From NCBI RefSeq assembly GCF_009805585.1, contig NZ_VHIN01000005.1, forward strand, positions 372,001 to 436,000: a stretch of DNA of 64,000 nt, written 5' to 3'. This document shows, one piece after another, positions 18,629 through 27,500 of the stretch. Within the stretch, counting starts at the first letter, position 1, and every line of letters begins with the position of its first letter. This stretch comes from Glutamicibacter sp. JC586 (GTDB lineage Bacteria; Actinomycetota; Actinomycetes; Actinomycetales; Micrococcaceae). The position numbers were made by a program, and so were the translations under genes. Under the pieces are notes generated by a model that saw only the letters and a list, made by a program, of their open reading frames with translations, was not told the DNA's origin and ran no database searches.

Positions 18629-18650
18629 ATTGTGCATTATGTTGCACAAT
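18629..18650. promoter_or_regulatory. Inverted repeat over the EamA start, probable XRE-cupin operator
   Basis: Arms ATTGTGCA (18629-18636) and TGCACAAT (18643-18650) separated by 6 bp. The repeat covers the ATG at 18639 and lies 23 bp from the start of the divergent XRE-cupin gene. Binding here would block the exporter transcript at or near its start. Confidence 0.55.
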
Positions 18651-19562
18651 GATTTGAAGTGGCGAGGATTCTCCCGCCAAGAAGCGGTATTGGTTCTTGC
18701 CACGGTCATTTGGGGCGCGACGTTCCTGATCATTCATATCGCTGTCCAATACAGCGGTCCCTGGTTTTTTGTCGGCATGCGCTTCATTACTGCAGGACTC
18801 ATTAGCGCCCTGCTGTTCGCACGCGTACTCAAAGGGCTCACGCTCAAAGAGGTGATGGCGGGGGTGGCCATTGGCGTGATGATTTTCTTCGGCTATGGAC
18901 TGCAGACTGCAGGCTTGCAGACGGTCAATAGCAGCACCTCAGCGTTCATCTCTGCACTCTATGTTCCCCTGGTTCCCTTGCTGCAATGGGTTGTTTTCCG
19001 CAAGAAGCCGGGACTGCTTACATGGATTGGCGTAGCCCTGGCATTCATCGGCCTAGTGCTCTTAGCGGATCCCGGGAGCGTTGGATTCAACTTTGGCACG
19101 GGGGAACTGGTGACAGTCATCAGCACCCTGCCAATAGCGTTAGAAATCATTCTCATCGGCTGGTTTGCTGGCAAGGTGCACCTCGGGCGTGTCACCGTTG
19201 TTCAGTTATTGGTGGCCGGGGCGCTCGGATTTCTTGCTGTTCCACTAACTGGCGAACAGGTTCCAGACTTCTCATGGGTGTGGGTAATTGCCTCTGTTGC
19301 GCTGGGCGTTGCAAGCTGCATGATTCAACTTGCGATGAACTGGGCGCAAAAATCGGTGTCACCTACCCGCGCGACAATTATCTACGCTGGCGAACCGGTG
19401 TGGGCAGCAATTATCGGCAGAATCGCAGGCGACCGATTACCCCCGATCGCCATTGTGGGAGCGCTGTTCATTATTGCCGGTTCGCTAGCCAGTGAGCTGC
19501 GACCGCGGCGAAAAGGCGAAGCCAAGGCTGCGCAAAATGCCACTGAAAATGTTGAAGTTTGA
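18639..19562 (+). CDS. EamA/DMT-family transporter
   Basis: A 307-residue membrane protein with about ten hydrophobic helices in two EamA halves (first ending near AFIGLVLLADPG, second ending near IIAGSLASEL) and a charged C-terminus. DMT proteins of this size usually export amino acids, their analogues or other metabolites. ATG 18639 is chosen because upstream residues of the open frame (from 18573) overlap the divergent regulator; no ribosome site is visible, so a leaderless mRNA is possible. Probably regulated by the adjacent XRE-cupin protein. Confidence 0.85.
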   Translation: MLHNDLKWRGFSRQEAVLVLATVIWGATFLIIHIAVQYSGPWFFVGMRFITAGLISALLFARVLKGLTLKEVMAGVAIGVMIFFGYGLQTAGLQTVNSSTSAFISALYVPLVPLLQWVVFRKKPGLLTWIGVALAFIGLVLLADPGSVGFNFGTGELVTVISTLPIALEIILIGWFAGKVHLGRVTVVQLLVAGALGFLAVPLTGEQVPDFSWVWVIASVALGVASCMIQLAMNWAQKSVSPTRATIIYAGEPVWAAIIGRIAGDRLPPIAIVGALFIIAGSLASELRPRRKGEAKAAQNATENVEV

Positions 19563-19589
19563 ACCTGACGAGGTTATATCAAAACCTAC

Positions 19590-19603
19590 TTACTGGTCAG
19601 TAA
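19590..19603. promoter_or_regulatory. Inverted repeat before the hydrolase gene
   Basis: TTACTG-GT-CAGTAA, 6-bp arms, 21 bp upstream of the start at 19624, in promoter position. It resembles TetR-type operators, but no regulator gene is adjacent and only one copy is seen. Confidence 0.35.
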
Positions 19604-19623
19604 CAACGTCATAAGATGGCCGT

Positions 19624-20490
19624 ATGCTGACTCAGGACATCGCCGGCGAATCCGTGCGCATCCTTGTGACCACCCGAGATAGCGTGCAGGCCACAGTCTT
19701 CCGGCCGTACGCCGAGATCACCGGAGTTCTGATCATTCATCCAGCTACTGCCACTCCGCAAGGTTTCTATCGTGCGTTCGCGCAATCTGCCGCGAGCCGG
19801 GGATTGCTAACCATCACCTACGACTATCGAGGCACCGGACTTTCGGGATCTCCCAAGGATCAACCTGAGATCAAAATGCGTGACTGGATCCAGCAAGACA
19901 TTCCAGCCGTGGGCAAATGGGCCAGTGAGCGTTATCCAAACCTGCCGCACTACGCCATCGGGCACAGCGTGGGCGGACACGGGCTGATCATGAACTACGG
20001 AACTGACAACCTGAAAGCGTTCACGATTATCTCCAGCCACATGGCCGCCTTGCGAACCGTGGAGCCGATGACCGAGCGCATCAAACTCATCATGATCCTC
20101 AACGTGCTGGGTCCAGTCATGAGTCGGGTGCTGGGCTACATGCCAGAACGAAAACTCGGCCTCGGCGAGGATATCACCCGTTCAGCCATGCTGGACTGGA
20201 GTAGTTGGACCCTGCGCAAGAACTACTTCTTCGATGATCCGAGCATGAGGGCCTCGCAGCGAGCAGCACAGGTAAAGATCCCAGTCCTCGCTATCGGAGC
20301 CAGCGATGACCTTTGGGCTGCACCCAAACCGATGGATCTGCTCACCAAGCACATCACCGGTGCCCCGGTGGAACGTCGCACCTACACCCCAGGAGAATTG
20401 GGTGCCAAGAAAGTTGGACACCACGGGCTGATGAAACGAGGCGTGGGAGAACCAGTCTGGGAGGACATCCTCGACTGGTTCACCCGCTAA
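19624..20490 (+). CDS. Alpha/beta hydrolase (serine aminopeptidase S33/YheT-like)
   Basis: A 288-residue alpha/beta hydrolase. GVLIIHPATATPQGFYRAFAQ forms the first strand and oxyanion loop, ITYDYRGTGLSG the next, and AIGHSVGGHG is the nucleophile elbow with Ser in GHSVG. The acid is likely in IGASDDLW and the His in KKVGHHGLMKRG near the C-terminus, so the triad looks complete. Substrate is unknown. It converges on and overlaps the nitrilase-like gene by 4 bp. Confidence 0.82.
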   Translation: MLTQDIAGESVRILVTTRDSVQATVFRPYAEITGVLIIHPATATPQGFYRAFAQSAASRGLLTITYDYRGTGLSGSPKDQPEIKMRDWIQQDIPAVGKWASERYPNLPHYAIGHSVGGHGLIMNYGTDNLKAFTIISSHMAALRTVEPMTERIKLIMILNVLGPVMSRVLGYMPERKLGLGEDITRSAMLDWSSWTLRKNYFFDDPSMRASQRAAQVKIPVLAIGASDDLWAAPKPMDLLTKHITGAPVERRTYTPGELGAKKVGHHGLMKRGVGEPVWEDILDWFTR

Positions 20491-21281
20491 AAATCGACGG
20501 CGTTTTTCAGCACCGGTAACTGCTTCCGCGCTTTGTCGACCAATCCAAGGTCCAGCTCCACGATCAGCAATTCAGGTTCAGCGCTAGCCTGGGCAATAAC
20601 TCGACCCAGCGGATCCACCACGAGAGAATGCCCCACGCCTAATGGCGCCGTTCCCGACACCGGCTGCCCAACGCTCAACGGATCAGCCTGATCCACCGCC
20701 ACAATAAACGTGGTCGAATCCAAGGCGCGGGCCGTGGCTAGGGTAGTCCACTGCTCAACTTTGCCGTCGCCCGCACCCCACGAAGCGCACACAATGTTCA
20801 CCGCTGCGCCGGAATTGGCATGGCGGATGAACAACTGTGGGAAGCGCAGGTCATAACAGGTGGCCACACCTAAAACCTGGCCCTCATGCTCAAACTGCAC
20901 TGGCGCACTGCCCGGGGTCACCGAGTCGGACTCGGCGTAGCCGAAGGCGTCATAGAGGTGGATCTTGTCGTAGTGGGTATCTGCTTCGGGCCCAGCGACC
21001 AGCAGGGTATTGCGAACCCGACCCTCGTCTCCCGGGGTGAACATTCCGGCAACAATAGTGATGTCAAGATCTCGGGCTTGCTGGCGAACCATCGAGGCCC
21101 AGGGTCCCTCCGATGGTTCAGCCACCGCGGCAAGATCATTACCAAACGCCACCTGCATCGCTTCCGGGAAGATGACCAAGGAAGCTCCAGATTCTTTGGC
21201 CTCTTTGGCGTGGTCTCGAATGATTGCCAAGTTTTGCTGCGGGTCAGGCGTGCTCAGCACCTGAGCGAGAGCAATTTTCAT
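20487..21281 (-). CDS. Carbon-nitrogen hydrolase (nitrilase superfamily)
   Basis: A 264-residue amidohydrolase with the Glu-Lys-Cys catalytic triad visible: Glu40 in VIFPEAM, Lys106 in HYDKIHLYDAFGY and Cys142 in GVATCYDLRFPQLF. The sequence is of the branch that includes Nit2-like omega-amidases and deaminated-glutathione amidases. It is preceded, with a 4-bp overlap, by an aldo/keto reductase gene, so the two are probably co-translated. Exact substrate is uncertain. Confidence 0.88.
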   Translation of the reverse strand: MKIALAQVLSTPDPQQNLAIIRDHAKEAKESGASLVIFPEAMQVAFGNDLAAVAEPSEGPWASMVRQQARDLDITIVAGMFTPGDEGRVRNTLLVAGPEADTHYDKIHLYDAFGYAESDSVTPGSAPVQFEHEGQVLGVATCYDLRFPQLFIRHANSGAAVNIVCASWGAGDGKVEQWTTLATARALDSTTFIVAVDQADPLSVGQPVSGTAPLGVGHSLVVDPLGRVIAQASAEPELLIVELDLGLVDKARKQLPVLKNAVDF

Positions 21282-22321
21282 TGGGCATCCCCCTCCTGTG
21301 ACATCTGCACTTCCTCGCGTCCCTTGGAAACCGACATGATGTCGGCCTGGCGCTCGCCGTCCACCCGAGAAGCAAGCTCGTTGAGTTGGGTCATTGATTC
21401 GGGCGATAGCCGTAGATTCAGTGACTCCAAATTGTCATCGAAGTGGTGCGCATAGCGAGTCCCGGGGATGGGGGACACCGCAACGTTCTGCAGCGTGGCC
21501 TGCTCATAAACCCACGCCAGAGACACCTGCGCCTCGGAGAAGCCTTCGCGCGCAGCTACCTCTTCGATCACGTCGAGCAGCCGATCGTTATTCTCCATGC
21601 ACGAATCCTCGAAACGAGGGAAGTTGCGACGCACGTCGGTCATCTCTAGTTCTGACTTTGCGAAGACTTGACCGGTGAAGTAACCACGTCCCAACGAGGC
21701 GTAAGTTACTAGACCTACGCCCAGTTCGCTGGCGGTTGGGATCAGCCAGCGTTCAATGTCACGGCTGAAGATGGAGTATTCCATCTGGATCGCGGTGATG
21801 GGGTGTACCGCGTGGGCGCGACGCAGCTCGTTGGAGGTCACCTCAGAGAGGCCAATGTGGCTGATCTTTCCTGCCTCCACCAATTCCTTATATGCGCCGA
21901 CCGTGTCTTCAATCGGGACCCGGCTATCAACCCGGTGGTAGTAATACAGATCGATATGCTCCACGCCCAAGCGCTGCAGGCTCTCATCCACACATTTCTT
22001 GATGAACGCGGGGTCGCCGTTAGCGCGGGGATCTCCTGGATTTTTCGGGCGCACGATGCCTGCCTTGGTGGCTAGGGTGACTTCGTCGCGACGAGTCTTA
22101 AGGACTTCGGAAAGCAAGGATTCGTTGTGTCCGGCACCGTAGATATTGGCGGTGTCGAGGAAAGTGATGCCATTGTCTAGGACATGGTTCAGCGTGCGTA
22201 GCGATTCGGCATCGTCGGCCGAACCATAAGCGCTGCTCAGTGACATGCATCCGAAGCCCTGGGGTGTGACATGTAGTCCCTGACCCAAGTCGATCGTGCT
22301 GATTGTGCTCTGGGATCCCAT
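21278..22321 (-). CDS. Aldo/keto reductase
   Basis: A 347-residue NADPH-dependent oxidoreductase of the AKR superfamily. The catalytic tetrad is present as Asp56 (FLDTANIYG), Tyr61, Lys86 (LATKAGIV) and His129 (DLYYYHRVD), and the cofactor-binding C-terminal block SPIPGTRYAHHFDDN is intact. It resembles the AKR13/YajO-like group. The gene is divergent from a TetR regulator, with an operator-like repeat between, and is followed by the nitrilase gene with overlap. A role in detoxifying aldehydes or quinones is plausible but inferred. Confidence 0.9.
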   Translation of the reverse strand: MGSQSTISTIDLGQGLHVTPQGFGCMSLSSAYGSADDAESLRTLNHVLDNGITFLDTANIYGAGHNESLLSEVLKTRRDEVTLATKAGIVRPKNPGDPRANGDPAFIKKCVDESLQRLGVEHIDLYYYHRVDSRVPIEDTVGAYKELVEAGKISHIGLSEVTSNELRRAHAVHPITAIQMEYSIFSRDIERWLIPTASELGVGLVTYASLGRGYFTGQVFAKSELEMTDVRRNFPRFEDSCMENNDRLLDVIEEVAAREGFSEAQVSLAWVYEQATLQNVAVSPIPGTRYAHHFDDNLESLNLRLSPESMTQLNELASRVDGERQADIMSVSKGREEVQMSQEGDAQ

Positions 22322-22466
22322 ATCAGTCCTTTACCGTGAGGTGGTTACCTTCTATCGAGCCTATCTAAGTAGTACTCAACGAGCATCAACATCGGGGGAA
22401 TATTGAGAAGCGTGAATGCTCCATAGCGCGACACGCCTAACCAAATCAATGGCTGATCTGATTAAA

Positions 22467-22479
22467 GAGACGGTGTCTC
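22467..22479. promoter_or_regulatory. TetR-type operator
   Basis: GAGAC-GGT-GTCTC, 5-bp arms around 3 bp, 37 bp before the TetR start and in the divergent region with the aldo/keto reductase. TetR proteins often bind such GAGAC repeats next to their own gene. Confidence 0.55.
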
Positions 22480-22515
22480 AATGTCGAGCAGGGAAGGCAG
22501 AGTAAAATTTTTCCC

Positions 22516-23118
22516 ATGGGCAGTGAAGTTCGCGATCGGGTGCGCGAGAAGATGAAGATCGAGTTGGCGCAACAGGTGTATACCGTTTTCGCCGAACGAG
22601 GTTTAGAGAACGTCACCGCCCAACAAGCTGCTCAAGCCGTAGGCATTTCCCGTGCAACCTTCTTCAGATATTTCTCATCCAAAGAGGATGCTGTGGTCAC
22701 CGCCTTGCGGTCAATGAACCTGCACTTCTCCCAGACGCTGGAAGCAATGGCTTCCTCACCCAGCGAGAGTCTGTTGGAACTGCTGCGTCTGAGCTTTGAA
22801 CCAACCGTCGTTGCCGCCGAACAGGATCCCGCTTCCATACGGGCACGGGTGGAGCTGGTGTGGAGTACTCCCGCCTTACGCGCTAGCTGGCAAGAATCGC
22901 GCCGAATGCAGCAGGCGGAACTCGCTCACGGCTTGGCTGCTTTCTGCGCCAATTACCGCTTGGCGGAAACGTCGGCATTGCTGGCCCTGACGCTTTTTGA
23001 CCACGCTTTGGTGCGCTGGATCGAGACGCCCGATGGATCCCTTCGAGCAATCCTCGACGAGGCATTCGACTTTGCTTCCATGATTGACGACCGCTGGTCG
23101 GTATCGACTCGGGTCTAG
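22516..23118 (+). CDS. TetR-family transcriptional regulator
   Basis: A 200-residue repressor with the N-terminal TetR helix-turn-helix (VTAQQAAQAVGISRATFFRY, about residues 33-52, then FSSKEDAV) and a helical ligand-binding C-terminal half. It lies upstream of an ABC exporter gene in the same direction and divergent from an aldo/keto reductase; the GAGAC repeat before it suggests autoregulation. It probably controls the exporter. Confidence 0.88.
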   Translation: MGSEVRDRVREKMKIELAQQVYTVFAERGLENVTAQQAAQAVGISRATFFRYFSSKEDAVVTALRSMNLHFSQTLEAMASSPSESLLELLRLSFEPTVVAAEQDPASIRARVELVWSTPALRASWQESRRMQQAELAHGLAAFCANYRLAETSALLALTLFDHALVRWIETPDGSLRAILDEAFDFASMIDDRWSVSTRV

Positions 23119-23219
23119 CTAGATAAGCTGACCCTAGCTAGAACTTGCCGTCAGGTTGCTGGGAAAATGAAAGCGGTGTCATCCACCAAATCCCCGAGCA
23201 GGATTGCGAGCAAATAGTT

Positions 23220-25076
23220 ATGAGCATGGAAAGCGCCGCTTGGCATTCACTATGGAAGCTATCTGGTGACAAAGGCAGGGCCTATGCGCCAACGACGCCC
23301 AAGCGAGTATTGAAATTTGCTGCAGGCTATAAGTCTCGACTACTCGTCTTTGTGCTTTTCTCGGTGATCGCTGCTGTACTTGCCGTTATTACTCCTGTAC
23401 TAGCCGGACGAGTAGTGGACGAGATCGTTGCGCAGTCCGGCGTACGTACCATTGCTAATTTGGCGATCATCATGGCGGTTATCGCCGTCCTTGATGCGAT
23501 TACCTCTATCGTGGTGCGTTGGTTCTCCTCAAAACTGGGCGAAGGCATTATTTATGACTTGCGCACCGCAGTCTTCGACCACGTACAGAAAATGCCGGTG
23601 GCATTCTTCGCTCGCACTCGAACCGGCGCATTGGTCAGTCGACTGAACAACGACGTCATCGGCGCACAATCGGCCTTCGCCGGAACTCTCTCGGGGCTCG
23701 TGTCCAATACCGTTGCGCTCATTCTGACCGCTGCGGTCATGTTCACCACCTCATGGCAAGTCACGCTCATTGCACTAGTCCTCTTGCCGGTCTTCCTGTT
23801 GCCCGCACGTCATTTTGGGAAGTCTGTAGCGCTGTTGCGTCGCGAATCTGCAGAGCTGAACGCGAGTATGGGCAACCAGATGACCGAACGCTTCTCCGCT
23901 CCGGGCGCTACCTTGATCAAGCTCTTTGGCAGCCCGCAGGATGAATCAAAGATGTTCGCCCAGCACGCTGGCAGGGTCCGCGATATCGGCGTGAAGATGA
24001 CCATGCGCCAGTTCTACTTCGTGACCGCGTTGACTTTGGTGGCAGCCTTGGCACTCGCGTTGGTGTACGGTTTGGGTGGCATGTATGCGGTGCGTGGCGA
24101 ACTGGCTGCCGGCGATATTGTCACCTTGGGTATGTTGCTCACCCGCCTTTACACACCACTGACTGCGCTGGCTAACGCCCGAGTTGAAATCACCAGCGCA
24201 CTGGTGAGCTTCGACCGCGTCTTTGAAGTTTTGGATCTGGAACCGCTGATTGCCGATGCTCCTAACGCCCGTCGCCTCGAGGTCGGAGCGCCCATTCCGG
24301 TGAAATTCGATCACGTGAACTTCTCCTACCCCAGTGCAGACAAGGTCTCGCTGGCTTCACTTGAAGAGGTCGCCGTCCTAGATACGCGTGGCGGTGAAGA
24401 AGTCCTACACGACATAAATTTCGAGATTCCAGCAGGACAGACCTTCGCCCTGGTCGGCTCCTCTGGCGCGGGCAAATCCACGGTCGCCTCTTTGCTAGCA
24501 CGACTTTATGATGTCGATTCCGGAAGCGTGCAATTGGCCGGAGAGGACATCCGCGAGCTGAAGCTCGACTCTTTGCGTACCACCGTCTCGATGGTGACCC
24601 AGGACGGACACCTCTTCCACGAAACCATTCGTTCTAACCTGACTTTGGCCCGCCCCGAAGCTAGCGATGAGCAGATTTGGGAAGCCCTAGAACGTGCACG
24701 ACTTCTACCTGTCATTCAATCTCTGCCCGATGGCCTAGATACGGTAGTGGGCGAGCGTGGTTACCGGCTCTCCGGCGGTGAACGTCAGCGTATGACCATT
24801 GCTCGCTTGCTACTAGCCGCCCCACAGGTAGTCATCTTGGATGAGGCCACCGCTGCTCTGGACTCCGCTAATGAAGCAGCAGTGCAGGCTGCTTTGGCTG
24901 AGGCATTGGAAAACCGTACGGCTCTGATTATCGCTCACCGTCTGTCCACTATCCGTTCCGCTGACCAGATCCTTGTAGTGGAGGCCGGGCAGATTATTGA
25001 GCGTGGTACCCACGCCGAACTTCTGGCTCTTGGGGGGCGCTACACCGAACTCTATGAAACCCAATTCGCGCAGTAA
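23220..25076 (+). CDS. ABC transporter, fused permease and ATP-binding protein
   Basis: A 618-residue half-transporter of the exporter type: an N-terminal six-helix membrane domain (about 40-340) followed by an ABC ATPase. Walker A GSSGAGKST is near residue 412, the signature LSGGERQRM near 516, Walker B VVILDEATAALD near 538 and the switch His in IAHRLST near 571, all intact, so it could act as a homodimer. An acidic insertion lies between the membrane and ATPase parts. It follows a TetR gene, typical of drug or metabolite efflux. ATG 23220 has a poor ribosome site; the frame is open upstream to 23145. Confidence 0.9.
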   Translation: MSMESAAWHSLWKLSGDKGRAYAPTTPKRVLKFAAGYKSRLLVFVLFSVIAAVLAVITPVLAGRVVDEIVAQSGVRTIANLAIIMAVIAVLDAITSIVVRWFSSKLGEGIIYDLRTAVFDHVQKMPVAFFARTRTGALVSRLNNDVIGAQSAFAGTLSGLVSNTVALILTAAVMFTTSWQVTLIALVLLPVFLLPARHFGKSVALLRRESAELNASMGNQMTERFSAPGATLIKLFGSPQDESKMFAQHAGRVRDIGVKMTMRQFYFVTALTLVAALALALVYGLGGMYAVRGELAAGDIVTLGMLLTRLYTPLTALANARVEITSALVSFDRVFEVLDLEPLIADAPNARRLEVGAPIPVKFDHVNFSYPSADKVSLASLEEVAVLDTRGGEEVLHDINFEIPAGQTFALVGSSGAGKSTVASLLARLYDVDSGSVQLAGEDIRELKLDSLRTTVSMVTQDGHLFHETIRSNLTLARPEASDEQIWEALERARLLPVIQSLPDGLDTVVGERGYRLSGGERQRMTIARLLLAAPQVVILDEATAALDSANEAAVQAALAEALENRTALIIAHRLSTIRSADQILVVEAGQIIERGTHAELLALGGRYTELYETQFAQ

Positions 25077-25126
25077 ATCCGTACTGCTAGTGTTGCTAAC
25101 CAAAATACTTGAGGAGGATCCCTGCA

Positions 25127-25762
25127 GTGGCACCCGCTGACGATCTAAGCGCATCCGAGCGTGCATACAGGCTGATCCGTGACGGAATTTTGGACGGAAG
25201 CTACGCGCCAGGCACGATGGTCGGCGAGGCATCTTTGGCCAAGGACTTTGAGCTTAGCCGTACTCCGGTCCGCTTGGCGCTGGGCAGGCTCCAGCAGGAA
25301 GGGTGGATCGAAATCTTTCCGAAGCGCGGCGCTTTGGTCAAAGGACTGACCGGCCGCCAGATTGCCCAGCTGGCCTCCACGCGCTTCCTCCTTGAATCAG
25401 TCTCGGTGCTTGAAGCTTCGCAGGCTCAACGCGAAGTGGTTGCCCAACGCCAGCAGCTTTCGATCCAGGCACAAGAAGCGGCCCTGACATCAGGGGACCT
25501 GCGTGAATTTGTTGACCTGACCATCGAGTTCCACCGTGGTTTTGTTCAGGTAGCCGGGAACGACGTGCGGGTTGAGCTTTATGATCACTTGGCTGATCGC
25601 CATCGTTTTGCGCTCTTTGCCAGTGCCGAGGAGACGCTCTCGCGGAGGGAAGAGATTATCGCGGAGCACCGCGAGTTGGTCAGTCTCATGCTGGAAAATA
25701 ATGGTGATGGATTCAAAGCCGGTCTAGGTGCGCACATCTCCGATAGTGGCGTAGAGCAGTAA
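25127..25762 (+). CDS. GntR-family regulator (FCD domain)
   Basis: A 211-residue regulator starting at GTG 25127 after an excellent GAGGAGG. The winged helix covers about residues 7-70 (LIRDGILDGSYAPGTMVGEA, SRTPVRLALGRLQQEGW) and the rest is a helical FCD ligand domain with the expected His residues in EFHRGF, EHRELV and AHISDS. A long palindrome directly after the gene and before the MFS gene suggests that it represses the transporter. Confidence 0.88.
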   Translation: MAPADDLSASERAYRLIRDGILDGSYAPGTMVGEASLAKDFELSRTPVRLALGRLQQEGWIEIFPKRGALVKGLTGRQIAQLASTRFLLESVSVLEASQAQREVVAQRQQLSIQAQEAALTSGDLREFVDLTIEFHRGFVQVAGNDVRVELYDHLADRHRFALFASAEETLSRREEIIAEHRELVSLMLENNGDGFKAGLGAHISDSGVEQ

Positions 25763-25770
25763 CGAAATAT

Positions 25771-25795
25771 ACTGGGATACAACATGTATCCCAGT
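25771..25795. promoter_or_regulatory. Palindrome between GntR and MFS genes, operator or terminator
   Basis: 10-bp perfect arms (25771-25780 with 25786-25795) around 5 bp, containing ATAC/GTAT half-sites of the kind GntR/FadR proteins bind. It is followed by TTTGTTCT, so it could also end the GntR transcript. It lies 65 bp before the MFS start. Confidence 0.55.
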
Positions 25796-25859
25796 TTGTT
25801 CTACACTGAACTTGGGGAAGGTACTGGCCTTTCGAGTGACGAGTAGAAAGGCGCATGCC

Positions 25860-27092
25860 GTGAACGAGCTGACGCGTAGCAAGGTGCAGCAGCGAACTTT
25901 GTGGGTGCTTGCCGTCTCTCAGATCTTTGGAACCATCGGCGTGGGTGTGGCCCCATCGATCGGCATTCTTCTTGCTGAAGAAGTCACCTCAAGTGAAGCG
26001 TGGGCCGGTCTTGCCCGTACGGCCAGTACCTTGGGCGCTGCTTTGCTGGGGCTTCCACTAGGAAATTTGGCGGCACGATTCGGCCGTCGATTCGCGCTGA
26101 GTAGCGGCTGGTGGCTGGCAGCCCTTGGTGCGTTATTGCTGGTCCCGGCAGCCCAATTTCAGCTGGTCGTCCCACTTTTTGCGGGACTGCTGTTGATCGG
26201 TTCGGGCTCAGCCGTAAGCCTTCAAGCCCGCTTCGCCGCCACCGACCTAGCCAGCGATGATCACAAGGGTCGTAGCCTGGCGCTGATTGTTTGGGTGGGA
26301 ACCATCGGAACGGTGCTCGGGCCAAACCTTGGCATCCCGGGCCGCATGATTGGCGATGCTACCGGCCTGCACGTGTATGCCGGCGCGTTCTTGATTGCGG
26401 GCGTAGCTATGGTGCTGGCGGGATTGTTGGTGTTCCTCTTGATGCGCCCGGATCCACTATTGCTGAATCGCCAAAGTGATCAGCTAGCCGGAGCCGCGCT
26501 TCCTGTCCGTCAACGAGGTGGGCTGAAGCGTTTCGCTCTCGAACTGCGTGCCAATTCGCGAGCACGCTACGCGGTGATCGCGATCCTCAGCGCACAAATT
26601 GTCATGGTGGCCATCATGACCATGACCCCAATTCACATTACGCACCACGGCGGCACCGTATCCTTGGTGGGCATCACCATCTCGCTGCACATCCTTGGCA
26701 TGTATGCGTTGGCTCCGTTGGTGGGCTATGTGGCCGACCGGTGGGGCAACCGATTTTCCATTGGGGTCGGTCTGCTGATCTTCGCCGCTTCGCTTCTGGC
26801 CGGTGGCCTGCATCCCGAAAAGATGGGGTGGATCATGACCAGCCTCATTCTTCTCGGAGTTGGATGGTCCTTTATTAATGTGTCCGGCTCCGCTCTGTTC
26901 GCGAAGGTTATCAGCAAGCAAGATCGCGCGTCGGTTCAGGGTGGGGTTGATGCGCTGTCCAACCTTTGTGGTGCCGCGGCCGCGTTTGCCGCTGGTCCGC
27001 TGATGGCGCTCAGTTCTTTCTCGGCGCTGACCATCGTTGCAGCCGTCGTTTTGCTTCCGCTGGCTGTCATGACGGTGCGCCACCAAAAGTAA
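25860..27092 (+). CDS. MFS transporter
   Basis: A 410-residue, 12-helix MFS protein; NLAARFGRRFALSSG is the loop 2-3 motif, and YVADRWGNRFSIG is its counterpart in the second half. It resembles drug/metabolite efflux MFS rather than sugar porters. Start GTG 25860 follows AGAAAGG; the frame is open from a TTG at 25812. It is probably controlled by the GntR protein upstream. The substrate is unknown. Confidence 0.85.
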   Translation: MNELTRSKVQQRTLWVLAVSQIFGTIGVGVAPSIGILLAEEVTSSEAWAGLARTASTLGAALLGLPLGNLAARFGRRFALSSGWWLAALGALLLVPAAQFQLVVPLFAGLLLIGSGSAVSLQARFAATDLASDDHKGRSLALIVWVGTIGTVLGPNLGIPGRMIGDATGLHVYAGAFLIAGVAMVLAGLLVFLLMRPDPLLLNRQSDQLAGAALPVRQRGGLKRFALELRANSRARYAVIAILSAQIVMVAIMTMTPIHITHHGGTVSLVGITISLHILGMYALAPLVGYVADRWGNRFSIGVGLLIFAASLLAGGLHPEKMGWIMTSLILLGVGWSFINVSGSALFAKVISKQDRASVQGGVDALSNLCGAAAAFAAGPLMALSSFSALTIVAAVVLLPLAVMTVRHQK

Positions 27093-27192
27093 GGTCAAAA
27101 ATTCTCGCCCAGGCAGTAGCTTTGATGACCCCAGCCCCTGCCAGCGTCCAGTTAGTCTTGCTAATGTCGTCTGTAAGTAGGCAGGAGTAGCC

Positions 27193-27459
27193 ATGACTCA
27201 CGACGAAGATCGATACTTTGACCCAATGATCCATGATGTCATGCGGGAACTAAGTAACCAATTGGCCGGACGTTATATCGCCTGGGAAGACCAAGCGGGT
27301 ACTGATCGCGAGGCCAAACACTGGCGCGCAGAGTGGCTTCGCGTTCGGAGCGAGATTCGCCAGGTCAATCCACGTAGCCAAGCGGCTATCGAAGCGAAGA
27401 CCGATGAGCTGCGACGGATCCTGCGCGAACTACCCGAGTATGCGCCGAGGTTCGAATGA
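27193..27459 (+). CDS. Small conserved hypothetical protein
   Basis: An 88-residue soluble, highly charged and probably helical protein with no signal or membrane segment; AGGAG precedes ATG 27193. The sequence (RYIAWEDQAGTDREAKHW, then LRRILRELPEY) is not one I can assign. It ends 41 bp before the convergent IclR gene. Confidence 0.65.
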   Translation: MTHDEDRYFDPMIHDVMRELSNQLAGRYIAWEDQAGTDREAKHWRAEWLRVRSEIRQVNPRSQAAIEAKTDELRRILRELPEYAPRFE

Positions 27460-27500
27460 ATGAAGGTATTTGAGCAAGAAATCAAAGCGATATCCGATCG

